Assembly: GCF_910592395.1 (NCBI RefSeq)
Contig: NC_088316.1
Coordinates: 9,736,001 to 9,800,000, forward strand
Source: Lineus longissimus
Lineage: Eukaryota > Nemertea > Pilidiophora > Heteronemertea > Lineidae
Direction: 5' to 3'
DNA length: 64,000 bases
The first letter of the stretch is position 1; every line of letters begins with the position of its first letter. The position numbers and the translations under genes were made by a program. Below are positions 45,721 to 56,730 of the stretch, piece by piece. The notes under the pieces are model-generated. The model did not search any database and was not told where the DNA came from. It was given only the letters and a program-made list of their open reading frames with translations.

Positions 45721-46382
45721 CACCGTACGCTGCGGTGTTGTATAGACTCCTCTGCGGTGAGCCAAAAACACAACCTTTGCGGGAGAAAAATCCAAAATAC
45801 TGCGCCATTATCGCAGAGCCACCTACAACATAAGTGTCATTGTGTTCTGATAGGAACTTTAAAACTAAAGTGAATATCAAAATCCGCATTAAATTGGAAT
45901 ACACGGTATTACATCACTAAATCTAATCAGCATCTCATTATCCGTAGACTCATTTTTCAGTGGTGCCTGCTTGATCTAACTTTGATCTTCCTCAAATAAA
46001 GTGCACCACAAGAGGTCATTGTATTTTGCCTTTTTAAGCAGAATATGATTAATCTCTACCAAGGGTGACATACACTGTTGGGCAAAATGGTTGTCACCCC
46101 TATAGAAAATTGTGAGTTTCAGGTTTATATCCATATTTCTCCACAATCATGGTCAGGTTTCTTTCATTCTTAGATTAAAATTGACATGAGTGACCTAATT
46201 CAATTTCGTCACAGGGTATGGCAGTCGTGTGATGTAATAAGACACTATAAAAGGAGTGTTTCTGCTGACCATGTCCTTTCTGTCCTATGCCTAGTCCACA
46301 GCCGACTAGGTGTTCGTGCATTCTCCTGGTTAACCAACGCAATCCTATTGGATTTTCTTGACCAGCCAATGCAGAACTTGTC

Positions 46383-48121
46383 ATGCCCGGCCCATACAGC
46401 CAAATTCAGCGAGGTGAGGCCATTGGAAGGTGGCGCAGCGGGCAAGGTCCTGGCGCCATCGCCGAAGTGATGGGACTTTCGAAAAGGACGGTGCAAAGTT
46501 GGGTTTCGAAGTGGCGACAGGACGGTAATGTTAACGTTGGGAGACCTACTGGTCGTCCTTGCATCTCTAATGAAAGAGACGACCGTCATATCTTGCGTCG
46601 TTGCCGTGCAGATCGTAAGAAAACGACGACACAGCTGCGCAATGACTGGCAAACCAGGATAATGTTGACGCTAGTCGGACAACGGTAAAACGTAGGCTGA
46701 TTGCTGCCGGGCATCATGCAAGAAGGCAGGTAGTCTGTCCAAAATTGACAGATGCGGCAAAACGTCGACGGCTTCTGTGGGCGAGAGCGCATGCTGACGT
46801 GCCGGACGAAATGTGGCGCCACATCGTCTTTGGTGGCGAGTCCCGTTTCTTGCTGTTCCGTGTTGATGGCAGGGTCAGAGTTCGTCAATTACCAGGCAAA
46901 CAGCTTCGGGAAGACTGTGTAGGGCTGCGTGTTCCATTTGGAGGTGGTTCAGTCCATATCTGGAGCGCCATTCATTATCATGGAAAAACTGCAGTCCGCG
47001 TCCTAGAGCAAAATGTAAACGGTCTCCTCTACTTGGAGATCCTCCGAGATCACGTGCTCCCAGAAGGGCCCACTTCGGCAACACCTGGACACTAGCAGAC
47101 GACAACGCCAGACCCCACAGAGCAGCAATAGTGAACAATTTCTTGCACGAACAAGACGTCAACCGTCTGGACTGGCCTCCTTACAGCCCGGATATGAACC
47201 CTATAGAGCACCTGTGGGACCATATCGGCAGAGAACTCGAAAATGTGGACCCTCAGCCTCAGAACCTTGCCGACCTTGGTGATACAATTGTCCGTATGTC
47301 GGGGAGTAGATTTATCTCGTTTCAATTTAAACTGGGTCAACGTGGTCCCATCGTATTTTAAATAATTCCGTAATCTTAGGATAGAGGCGTTGCCTCTTTT
47401 TACAAATATGTGAAACCGGCGAGCACTGTGATTGGCTGATTGATTCACATTTCCACAAGTTCCTTTCCCGTCCCAATAAAAGGGCGCAACGGGGTCCTCG
47501 CAGGGGAGTCCGAGCCGAGTTTCGTTTGTGTAACTTGACTGTAGTGAAATGAGCTTCTGACAGTGTGGCGCACGTGTGCGAAGTGGGCGGAAGTTGTCCG
47601 GATTCTTGAACTATGTACTGTGTATGTATGTATGTACTATGTACTGTGTATGTATGTATGTACTATGTATGTATCTGTGATTATAAAGCCGAAGGCAGTG
47701 TGCAAACGTGAAACGGAATAGTTCGTCGATTCTGTGTACAATGTACATACAGGTGATGTATGTCAGACTTGTTTTACTAGTATCTCATCACGATCACGGA
47801 TGGAGTGTCTGTCTTTAGCAGCGTGCTGTTGTGACATGGAGTGGATAGCAACCATCTCCCTATCATCCCTGTACGTCTGATATTGGAGGACGATCATACT
47901 ACTAGCTCCTGCAGCACTTGGAGGTGACGACCTGTTCACCGTCGGATCCCGGTAGCACATCTACCGAAGAAGCTCGACGCAAGTTGAGACGTCGCCGCCC
48001 CTCTCCCATGACACGTATTTGGGGCGAAATCCCCCAACGAAGGATACAAAGCCTCGTTACGAGCATGTCCCGACGAATTGCAGCGCTCATTGCAGCCCGT
48101 GGGGGCAATACGCGATATTAG
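46383..48121 (+). pseudogene. Tc1-like transposase, broken (copy 2)
   Basis: The helix-turn-helix region from 46383 (MPGPYSQIQRGEAIGRW) is followed by the GRP linker and ERDDRHILRRCRADRK, then a frame change near 46680. The catalytic region includes MWRHIVFGGESRFLLF (first Asp replaced or shifted in this family block) and LRVPFGGGSVHIW. A second frame change near 47080 precedes ADDNARPHRAA and SPDMNPIEHLWDH, which supply the second Asp and the Glu. The LTR insertion at 47297 separates the last exon-like part (IWGEIPQRRIQSLV...GGNTRY, ending 48121). Confidence 0.9.
47297..48013 (+). mobile_element. 717-bp solo LTR
   Basis: Begins TGTCGGGGAG and ends CTCCCATGACA (TG...CA with imperfect inverted ends). 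It is flanked by the 4-bp repeat CGTA (47293-47296 and 48014-48017). Copy 1 has the empty site. It contains AATAAAAGG near 47475, a TATAAAG near 47682 and a (TGTA)n-like microsatellite at 47615-47670. No internal retrotransposon genes, so it probably arose by LTR-LTR recombination. The parent family is unknown. Confidence 0.85.
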
Positions 48122-48452
48122 GTATGCAAGCAGTGAGAAATAACCCAATTGTGCAATTCCTATCAATTTGGACAATCAAATCTGGTCAGATGGAGAGAAC
48201 AGAGTGAAACAATGACAAAGATGTTTTCCATAGTTTAGGTCCCTGATGAGCCTCCGTAGATAAATTGTCAATTAATAAGCAATTGATGGCAAACATGTGC
48301 AAGTTTATGGCCCAAAAACACCCGCTAATACCATGTGTGTAAAACTGCAAAGTTTCCACTCATTAATGTTTACCATATCAAAATAAATTAAAAATGGATA
48401 TGAAATCATATCTGCCATCGCAGGGGTGACAACCACTTTGCCCAACAGTGTA

Positions 48453-49599
48453 GAGAAGGACACAAGTTTATTGGACTATACAGATGAACATTTCTTAGTG
48501 AACACCTTTGTTCTCTTTACGCCCGACTCTCTCTCTCTATTGGGGACAGGGACGGCGGTCGAGGAGGGATGCCGATGCACAACAGCGATAGATCGGCAGG
48601 TCAATGACAATTATCCCATGATATCAGTTGACGCAGCCAACTACCAAAGTTTCACTGACCTCTGGCAATACTGGAAATATCCGTCGAAGTAACTCAAGTC
48701 ACGTTTGCCCGAAAAGGTCAAAATGGTAGTTTTTAGTCTAAATATCCAATCATCGACGTGTGGATTGGGTGTAAATTTCATCATTCCGGATCTTAATCCC
48801 TAAAACCCGGTTTGTTTCAGCTACTATTCGCAGTAGGATTGAAGCCGATCAGGATCATTAAACACCAATTTTGAACGGTAGAAATTAGATTGGTTTGTGC
48901 CGGGTTCATTAGGCCGATGTTAAAAGATAGACGCGACGCAGTTATGTTTTAAAGTGGGACTTGCAATGACATTGAGATTTGGGAGCCACGCTTAGTGTCA
49001 GGTGGGTGTATTAAGCTAGATACAGAGTTCAGAATCTAGCCCGGTGTGCAAGGGATAGTAGTCCTAGGGCTGATAGTCCGTGTTACAATAGCCCGCATTG
49101 CTAAATGTTTTGGTTAGGGTTAGCGGTACAATAGATCATGCTGCTTAATTGGTCAAATACAATGCTACCGGACTATGACTCCAGGGGGACTATATCCGCT
49201 GTCACACCGGTTTCTCGTAGCCTGGCCAACTTAAGTTTTCCAAAAACTTAAGCACGGTAGCTACCGTACTTAAGCCACCACAGCGGATGTAACATACGGC
49301 GGCCTGTTCAGAATTTCTTAGAATAAAGCATGACTTTACCAATTTTCGACCATTTCTTTTTGATGAAACTTTTCCTGGATTGCGCGGCAAATAAAGAAAA
49401 GTGCAAGGAATTTATTATCAAGAAAACACGAATCAGATCCACAATACGGCTTTTCTTTACGGCTGACACTTTCCGTCAAAGAAAACTAAGGCCTGTATAC
49501 AGCATTTTGCATGTTCCAAATATTTTAGTTTTTGCAGTAAATTAACGGATAGATGACCCCTTCTTCGCGTATGGTGCAGTGTTGCCATCTCTTAGGAAA
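48453..49599. other. unassigned stretch
   Basis: No gene recognised. A short palindromic segment, CTTAAGTTTTCCAAAAACTTAAG followed by CGGTAGCTACCG, lies at about 49230-49260. Confidence 0.45.
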
Positions 49600-49855
49600 T
49601 ATAATAATGTCACGCATTTATATAGCGCTCCTCAGTAACGGAACTGTTAAAGCGCTGTGGGATATCAAATTATTATCTCCACAGAATATATATTATCTCC
49701 ACAGAAATCAATCAGGGGTTTCAAGGAGCAACGAGAAGGCGCTCACTTGAACTTGACCAGTCGGGGAAGCAAGGAGTGACTCGGCCGGGAGTCGAACCCA
49801 CGACCTCCTGATCATGAGGCCGACTCTATTCCACTGCGCTATGCTACGCTACACA
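49600..49855 (-). repeat. tRNA-derived SINE
   Basis: On the minus strand, a tRNA-like head has an A box (TAGCGCAGTGG) and B box (GGTTCGACTCC) near 49850-49780. A body follows with a duplicated TCTGTGGAGATAAT, then the tail GCGCTATATAAATGCGTGAC near 49620. That tail resembles the 3' domain shared by many animal SINEs. Anticodon-stem pairing is poor, so this is not a working tRNA. Confidence 0.6.
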
Positions 49856-50019
49856 ATGTAAACAAAGACAGAGAGTTTGAAAGAGAGGGTCCATCCCTAC
49901 TAGTAGCGCCACTGTATACGTGTAGTGGCAGAAATATGAACTAAACATTTTCCTCTATATTTTAGATATACAGGCTTTTAGCGATTCTTTCCCCGCCCTG
50001 GCTCCAAGCCCCATCCCGG

Positions 50020-50062
50020 GACGGTTTAGGGTTGGGGTAGGGATAGGGGTAGGGTTAGGGTC
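50020..50062 (+). repeat. degenerate telomere-like repeats
   Basis: A short run of TTAGGG-related units (TTTAGGGTTGGGGTAGGG, then GTAGGGTTAGGG). Too short to be a telomere. It is an interstitial or incidental G-rich repeat. Confidence 0.5.
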
Positions 50063-50119
50063 TCTATAGCACTATATAGTATAAGGATTTGTGTAAATTA
50101 TGTAGAAATTTTCAATCTC

Positions 50120-50208
50120 TGGCAGCTGGCTCAGTGGATGCGTGGTCTGTGGCGTTGTGCTGGTACTCTAGACAGAGTGGGTTCGGGGCCCGTCCAGTCC
50201 GCGATTTT
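50120..50208 (+). repeat. tRNA-like pol III unit or SINE fragment
   Basis: An A-box-like TGGCTCAGTGG and a B-box-like GGTTCGGGGCCC are spaced as in a long-arm tRNA and followed by a T8 run. No good acceptor stem. Pseudogene or SINE head. Confidence 0.4.
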
Positions 50209-51364
50209 TTTTCCAGCTATTCATTCTTCTTTGAAAGATTTTGATATCTAATACAAGTCCAAAAATATTCTAATACAAGTGCGAAACATGACGCATGTCA
50301 ATGACCACACCCAATCCCGGATTTCCTCGATTAGAACATGTTTGGTTCAAAAAGTAAGGGATAGCGTATGGGATTTATCAGTATCGCGCGTGGATATCCC
50401 GGAAAATAAATGCGTCTCTTATTTGGTTCTGAAGTTTAGATATACAGAGCCAATTTTGGTAGACATCCGTGGTGCTCTGACAGGCCTGTGCTCATGCATG
50501 CAGTACAATACACGATCTGTGCAAGTCTTGTTTGCATCGATATAGGCCTACCTTTTCATCATGCACAGGCTTAATGTGTATACCGTCACAACCAGATTTA
50601 AGAAAATCCCATGCAGATAGTATTAAATTGTTTTAAAGAGACGTGCAGTGCCATCTAAGCCCCCCCCCCCCGCCTCGCCTCATGCTCAACCAAGGAATGT
50701 TTCCTCCATGCTCAACATTGTCACAAAATTTGTGAATGAGGGAGCACTAGATTAGAGTGCAAAATATATGTTCTGTTTTGTTTAACGCCATCACCACGTC
50801 GTCGTGGGTAGCATCGCCAATATTTTATTTGAATTAATGTCGTAAAATGGGGTTAATACGCAGGAATTGTTCTATAGGTCGAGCTAAGAATAGAAATAGA
50901 AGGACATTACCCTAGGCCTAGAGCCAACTCATTCATAATCAGATACAGTAATTGCAATCTAAAGTTGATTTAGAACCCACCATCAACAAGCTGAGACAAA
51001 TCGTACATTGCATAGTAAACTATAGCTGCCGCTCCTTGTAGTGGAAGCCCTGACGTTGCCCATGACATCAGCTCTACTTCATCGCTAGGTGTTTGACAAG
51101 GCATAATTATCTCAAAGAATGCTCTAAAAATTAAAAACTAAAAATTAAAAACGTCTAGTTCCAGTTCAAATTCTGAGATGTAAGCTACATAAAAATGCAC
51201 CAGAAGTACATTTCAACAAAGTGAATAGCCTTCTTCCTTCTTCAACAGGCTGGTGCCGCCAACATACTGCAAGGAATTCGACTGCTGAGATCCATGTGAT
51301 GCGGCCTTGTTGTAGAAGCTTGGCGCCTGTTTGTTCGTTCATTAGGTGTCCTGGACATGTAAGA
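50209..51364. other. unassigned stretch
   Basis: Nothing recognised apart from a C run near 50660 and AGGCCTA motifs. Confidence 0.45.
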
Positions 51365-51366
51365 TA

Positions 51367-51468
51367 GAGTGGGGCATTTGTAGCCCCGGTTTAATTGTAG
51401 CCCCTGCCTATAGTATTGATCGATATCCCCATGCATCAAACAGTGCAGGGGCTACAAATACCCCATTC
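51367..51468. mobile_element. 102-bp mariner-type MITE
   Basis: 21-bp inverted ends of the form GARTGGGGYATTTGTAGCCC, with two mismatches between ends. TA flanks both sides (51365-51366, 51469-51470). Non-coding. Confidence 0.75.
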
Positions 51469-51560
51469 TACCTTGGCTTACTGGACTTTGCGCAACGAAA
51501 CGAAATGAGCGAAATGGGGGAGCGACCATTATGTTTTACCCCGGTGTAAAAGAAATGCAA

Positions 51561-51653
51561 GTCCGCCCGGAACCAAGGTCCTACGGACCTTGGTTCCCAA
51601 GGAATGGGGGCCCTACGGGCCCCCATTTCTTGGGAACGGTTGTCCTAACCGGA
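51561..51653. repeat. clustered hairpins at the left end of the Ginger-like element
   Basis: Two perfect hairpins sit side by side: GAACCAAGGTCC-TAC-GGACCTTGGTTC (51570-51596) and AATGGGGGCCC-TAC-GGGCCCCCATT (51603-51627). The second extends to a longer stem (51596-51634) with one mismatch. GGTT-GTCCT-AACC and an outer GTCCG/CGGAC pairing follow. They could be transposase recognition structures. Confidence 0.75.
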
Positions 51654-51677
51654 CTTCCCTTCCTGGGCTACGATTCC

Positions 51678-51692
51678 TATATATATAAAAGG
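51678..51692 (+). promoter_or_regulatory. TATA-box-like element of the integrase-like gene
   Basis: TATATATATAAAAGG, about 390 bp upstream of the ATG at 52080 and inside the element. Position and composition suit a core promoter, though the tRNA-like segment at 51868 lies between. Confidence 0.35.
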
Positions 51693-51867
51693 AAGGTAGG
51701 ACTTTGATTACTGGGGGACTTAGATTTCTTTTACAACAGTGACAGAAATTGAGGTCCCCGTAACCAATGTCCGTACCCACTTAAATTACATACGCATGTC
51801 CTTCGGTATATAATAGAACATGCGTTCAAATATTTAAAATTTTGGGATGTCTGCCAGCCAATCCCCC

Positions 51868-51945
51868 ATAGTGTAGTGGTCATGGTCCCTGCCTAGTAAG
51901 CAGAAACCGCTGGTTCGAGTCCCGCTCGGTCTATTCTTTTTTTGT
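51868..51945 (+). repeat. tRNA-like sequence inside the Ginger-like element
   Basis: TAGTGTAGTGGTC (D-arm and A box), an anticodon-like arm with loop CTAGTAA, and GGTTCGAGTCCC (T arm and B box), followed by a T7 run. The acceptor stem does not pair, so this is a tRNA-derived insertion or SINE head rather than a functional tRNA. Confidence 0.45.
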
Positions 51946-52079
51946 TTATTTCTCTTCATTACATCTTGCACAATCGATTACAATCATTCGAGTGACTCAA
52001 CATTCAATCATGATCATCAGTGTAGCCTAGGCCTATAAAACGCAAGTGGAAACTTGTATTGGCCTTCATTCCTGCCTAG

Positions 52080-54186
52080 ATGTCAACCGAAAGAACACCT
52101 CATGACCCGCACATTATTTTTCGCTATTTACGGGACCATGCCCATCCAGCTCGTTGCAGTCTTTCGAGGAAGCGGTCCATCCGCCGAGCAGCAAAGAACA
52201 ATTTTAAGGTAAGTTTGGACTTGGATTCCTAGGAAAGCAGATCTGAGGACTTAGATTCCAAGGAAAGCTGGTCTGGGGGACTTGGATTCCGAGGAAAGCA
52301 GGTCTTGGGGACTTGGATTCCTAGGAAAGCAGGTCTTGGGACTTGGATTCCTAGAAAAGAAGGTCCGGGGAGTTAGATTCCTAGGAAAGGAGGTCTTGGG
52401 GACTTTTTTTCCTAGGAAAATAGGTCCGGATGACTGGAGGAAGCTTATTTTTGAGAAGGCTATTGATGCGTTGCGTAGGATTTTGGTTATGATGTTTCAA
52501 ATTCAATCAATATATAGACCCCATGCCATTAAAATGTATTGAAATCTAGATCAGCAACACCGAATTTGTTGCACATATTTGTCGAAAAAGTGTACCATTA
52601 GATTTCGCGCTGGAGAGGAAAAGGCCTATGCTATGTACGCACGACTACAGTGTTCATCCCAAACAGGCAATTTTGTTGCAAGCAAAAAAATTTCAAATTT
52701 CTAAAAAAAAACTAGACTGGGAAGCAACAACCATGAATGCTTTCACTGTTAACACCAGCATACGTCTTTTTACAGCTTGAACGCGGTGAACTCATGTATC
52801 GGCGACTGAAAAAGAAGATAAACGACGTCCCAGGCACTTACGATGATGCTGACCAAGATGGGGAATTACACGAAAGTCCTTGGCGCAAGGTCCTTATGAC
52901 GCCAAAACAGATCGATGACGCGCTTGCGAATCTCCACTCGTCGGCCTTAGGTAAGCGATGGATGGTTAATTTATGCGTAGTGTTTACTGATGTGCTTACT
53001 GTTCTAAGGATACACTTGAACACTTATATCAAATAAGCGAATTTTAATTTGAAGGCAACTTAACTTGTTAGCGCTATATAAATGCAGACAATACATTACA
53101 ATTCCACATATTCTAATTCTGTTTTATACGTAAATTAATTTCGCTTCATTTGTTGTATTTTTTTCTCCAGAACGTTTCAATCAGACATTGGAAGCAATGC
53201 TACTAAAGATGGAGCCAGGTGATGACTGGGAGAACCAATTGCCTCAAGTCGTGTTCGCGTACAACACCTCAAAGCACGCCTCAACGGGATTTTCTCCCTT
53301 TTTCCTCATGTATGGCAGGTAATTATTGGTCTTCTGTTGTCTAAAAGGAAAGGAAAATTGACCCAAACTTTTGACACCAAAAAAGTCTTAAATTCAGCTT
53401 AGATTGATAATAAGTAAGTGATTCGTTCTGACATGTACTTACCAGTTTCCAAGTACTAACTGGTTATCAATATTGTTTTAAGCGCTGCGTGTGTAGCTAT
53501 AAGTGGTTACAATATCCTTGAATCACTCTTATTATGTGTCGCGCAAGTTCAATCATTATTCATTTTAGGGAACCCATTCTTCCTGAAGATGTGGATGAAC
53601 CTGAGGGAAACGCCGAAGCAGACGAACCCCGACCAAGTGGGAGTGAACAACATGCAGAGGTCAATAAGAGAGTTACTAGAATGCGAGAGTCTATAGGGCA
53701 GAAAGTGCTTAAAAACATCAAGAAGGCCCAGGGGCGACAAGAAACGCATTACAACAAGAGGAGGATCTCTCAAAACGTGAGTGTTAGACAAAACGTATTC
53801 ATGTATTATTCATGAAAATGTTGCTTCATTTGACCATGCGAAGATGACGTCACTGATCTGAAGAAGGGAAATGTTGCAAAGAAGCTATTGTCTAAGGCAA
53901 GTGGCACCTTACATGTATTGCAAACTTCTGTTCTCAAACTTCATATTTCTTTTTGTTCCAGTATATCCCCGTTGGAACTAAGGTCCTGAAGAAAAATTTG
54001 GTACGATCGGATCGAAAAGGGGGAAAATCTGCGTTACCTTGGCTGGGCCCGTATGTCATAAGGAGCAAGACCAAGAGCGGGGGATACTTGTTAACGAACG
54101 AGGATGGTATCCACTTGAAATCCTCAATAAACGGGGCGAACTTAAAGATATGGCATGAGGGGCCGTCTGAGAATGAAAAGAAATAA
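52080..54186 (+). CDS. five-exon Ty3/gypsy-type integrase-like protein lacking the catalytic core
   Basis: Predicted exons are 52080-52208, 52776-52950, 53171-53318, 53569-53776 and 53962-54186. All have GT-AG borders, and phases 0, 1, 2, 0 match at every junction, giving 294 codons without a stop. Exon 1 begins MSTERTPHDPHIIF; exon 2 has GELMYRRLKKK and DALANLHSSAL. Exon 3 jumps directly to ERFNQTLEAML (the catalytic Glu helix) and YNTSKHASTGFSPFFLMYGR. Exon 4 is acidic and ends HYNKRRISQN; exon 5 holds the GPY/F module (LPWLGPYVIRSKTKSGGYLL). The H2C2 zinc domain and the first two catalytic Asp residues, normally between exons 2 and 3, are absent. No strand-transfer activity is expected; DNA or chromatin binding could survive. 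The exon model is inferred from sequence only. Confidence 0.65.
52211..52432 (+). repeat. six-unit minisatellite in intron 1 of the integrase-like gene
   Basis: About six units of roughly 36 bp with consensus GGACTTGGATTCCTAGGAAA followed by GCAGGTCTTGG. The core TTCCTAGGAA is palindromic. Related GGACTTAGATTCC motifs occur near 51717 and 56877, close to the two ends of the transposon. Confidence 0.85.
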
Positions 54187-54550
54187 ACTACGTTCCAGTC
54201 TTCATGTCACTGTCAACACATTATCAATACCACAATATGTATCAATTCTGGTTAAAAACAGAGTGATTTGAGAGCCCAATTCAAGAGCAGGGTATGATAC
54301 TAGTATTTATGTCAACCCTTGTGAATACTTGCATTAAATACAGAATCTGGTAAAACAGAATGACTTGTTGATTTATTTATGTACATACATGTACAGTACA
54401 AGGCGAATGAAATTGTAAAAGCCATTGCCATAGAAAATCGGTAAGCTGCAACACCTCACTGCGAATGAAAATTAGGTGCAGGCACTTTGAGTAGAGTAAT
54501 GTATCTTCCTTGAAAATCTACTGTAGTTTTGCATAGGACTTGGAATACTA

Positions 54551-56730
54551 CTTTAATTCCTTGCGAATAAGAACCGATCCTGGCCACCAGTGAGGCCTAA
54601 CTTGTCCCGCCCACGACATGTGAGTAGGCGTGCTTGATTTGACTACATGAATAGGCTTCGGGAATTGACATAAAGGGGAATTCTTTATCGATGTCGTTGA
54701 CTTGTGGTCAAATCCCACCATGTTAACCCTTAGTATACCATAATGGGAAAGATGGTTACACACTGTTTCAATTTTATGCTCGGCAGGGTGACGTCGGTGA
54801 AGGAATTTTGAATGCATTTTAACCTCTAAGAAAAAAGCAAGTTTTGCGGATGCCTGCAAGAAACAAGATTTGATGTGGTCATTTAATGGCAAAATGAACA
54901 CTTCTACAGGGTAGCCCAAAAAAGGTAATGGCATGAGACGGCTTCAAGAAGCCTGCAGGTCCTGTTATTCATCAGGGTCCTCGACAAGGTCTTCCTCTGG
55001 CAGGTTAAAAAATTCTAGTCCCTCATCGACGTCCCCAGCAGGTTGTTCGAGATCTTCTGCCCCAACCAGTGGAACCCCACGCCCAATACCAGCAGCATGA
55101 AATGAATTTTGCACCACCTGTTCGGGTACTTCCTGCCATGCGTCTCGGACAAGGCGTGTCACTTCTAAAATTGAAATCCTTGGACAATTTCCATCCGGCG
55201 TCGTGTGTTCCTGTTTCCACAATCTCCATAGCAGCCGAAGACGGACTTTGAAGCTGTGGATGACAGAAACATCCAAGGGCTGCGCAATGGGGGTACAACC
55301 TGGTGGAATAAACTCAATAACACCGCCATTCTCAATGATGAGAAGGGCAACTTCTTCTGTAAGATGCACACGGCAGCGATCCCATATGAGAAGGAAAGGT
55401 AGATACCCGTCTTCCTGGTCGTCCTGGTCCTGATGCATGAAGGGGATGAACACCTCTCCGAGGTAATCTAACATAACATTTGCTCTCATCCACCCCGTTG
55501 GTGATTGTGCCACGACTACATCTTCAGGCAGATTGTCTTGAAGCTCTTGCCATGCGGCTGCAGTTGGACGTCTGAAGGTGATGTGCGGGGGTAATTTTCC
55601 CCCTGCCATTGTGACTGCTAAAGTGACGGTACATCCCAGCCTAGGATTGCCCCACGAAGATTTGATATCAATCTGCGTTGCCCCTGTTCGGTTGTAGGTA
55701 TAACTGCCATGGTTGTCAAAAAGGGTGAAAACCTCGTCTACATTTGCCACTTGATAATCTTCATAATGTTCATGCTGTTCATGCACGCTTTCCCTAAATG
55801 CAGCTACTAGGGCGTCAGCATTATCTGGCACCTGTCGGCTGTCCTTGGTCTTCCTTCTAAGGGAGATGCTGTACCTTTTCTTAAACCCTGATAACCAGCC
55901 ATTTGATGCTGTAAAGTGAGATTTCCGTGGGTAATCGTTCAATATACGGGTCTGTTCTGCAATAGCCAATCCAACCCACCACTGTTGATACAGTTCCCTC
56001 GATGCATCTTTGATGTTGTGATGTGATATCGCCATTCTCAGGGCACGCCTCTCATCGAGCCAATCAGCTAGGTCTGCCTCCATCTCTTCGTATAGGCCTA
56101 AAAGATAACAGTTCATTTTACTCTGTCAGCAAATCACTAAATTTGTTCTTTGCCACATTCCATGCAAAAATGCATCCTTCAGTTTCCCTTCACTTTAGCT
56201 GTACCCTTAATGTTCAGGGGGCTTTGCCATGGTTCCCTAGACTTACCAGTGCCACGTTCTCTCCACGCTAATTCTGAACCCTTGGCTTTTGACGATGCTC
56301 TATGATGATGAATGTCATCCTCACTCATTAACCATTTCATCATTGTAGATTTTGGCAAGCGGTTTGTGATGGCAAACGCTCCCACGGTTTCATTACCGGC
56401 ATGGAAGTCAGCGAGAAGCTTTACTTTTTCGCGCAGAGTGTAGCGCCTGCGTCTTCTAGGATGTTCAGCCATAGTGCAGACAGACAATCCCAGAATTACC
56501 CTTCCTTTTATTCTCATCCTGGTCCACATAACCATTTCAGCATTTCAGTAACTAACATGTCTCATTGCATCACAGAAGAAACCACAGATTGTGTCACGCA
56601 ATAACTGGTGCTAGGCCTGGTCTCGCCTATATGCACATGAATGGCAAGGGCGGCTGTCGTATGCATTATGACATTGGTGGATCTGCCCAGACAAAAATGG
56701 CCGCTGGTTCTTATTCGCAAGGTATTAAAG
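54551..56730 (-). mobile_element. pogo/Tigger transposon nested in the Ginger-like element
   Basis: 25-bp inverted ends starting CTTTAAT(T/A)CCTTGCG with one mismatch (54551-54575 and 56706-56730). TA flanks both sides (54549-54550, 56731-56732). It contains an undisturbed two-exon transposase gene on the minus strand. It lies wholly inside the Ginger-like element, downstream of the integrase-like gene, so it inserted later. Confidence 0.85.
54965..56472 (-). CDS. pogo/Tigger-type DDE transposase, two exons, apparently intact
   Basis: Exon 1 is 56472-56247 and starts MAEHPRRRRRYTLREKVKLL. A donor GTAAGT at 56246 and acceptor TTTTAG at 56098 join it in phase 1 to exon 2 (56097-54965), giving 452 residues. 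The N-terminus (residues ~8-60) is a psq/CENP-B-like helix-turn-helix (GAFAITNRLPKSTMMKWL). Next is a CENP-B-type second DNA-binding domain (ADLADWLDERRALRMA, GWLSGFKKRYSISLRRK). The DDE_1 core has Asp in VANVDEVFTLFD, Asp in LLIWDRCRVHLTEE and Asp in PIAQPLDVSVIHSF, the expected DDD triad. The C-terminus is acidic (LPEEDLVEDPDE). No stop or frameshift. The flanking TIRs argue for a recent active copy rather than a host gene. Confidence 0.88.

Larger units (their letters stand above)
46073..48450 (+). mobile_element. Tc1/mariner-family element, copy 2
   Basis: Same termini as copy 1 (CACTGTTGGGCAAAATGG, mirrored at 48450), flanked by TA at 46071-46072 and 48451-48452. It retains transposase segments deleted in copy 1 but carries its own frameshifts and a 717-bp LTR insertion at 47297-48013. 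The flanks differ from copy 1, so this is independent transposition. Confidence 0.92.

Noticed and set aside
50020-50062. Telomere or subtelomere
   Set aside because: Only a few degenerate TTAGGG-like units, with ordinary transposon-rich DNA on both sides.
51868-51945. Functional tRNA gene (anticodon-like AGT)
   Set aside because: The D and T arms look right, but the acceptor stem does not pair and the T stem has a mismatch. Treated as tRNA-derived.
54880-54925. TACAGGGTAGCCCAAAAAAGG as the terminus of another mariner MITE
   Set aside because: No inverted partner was found nearby.
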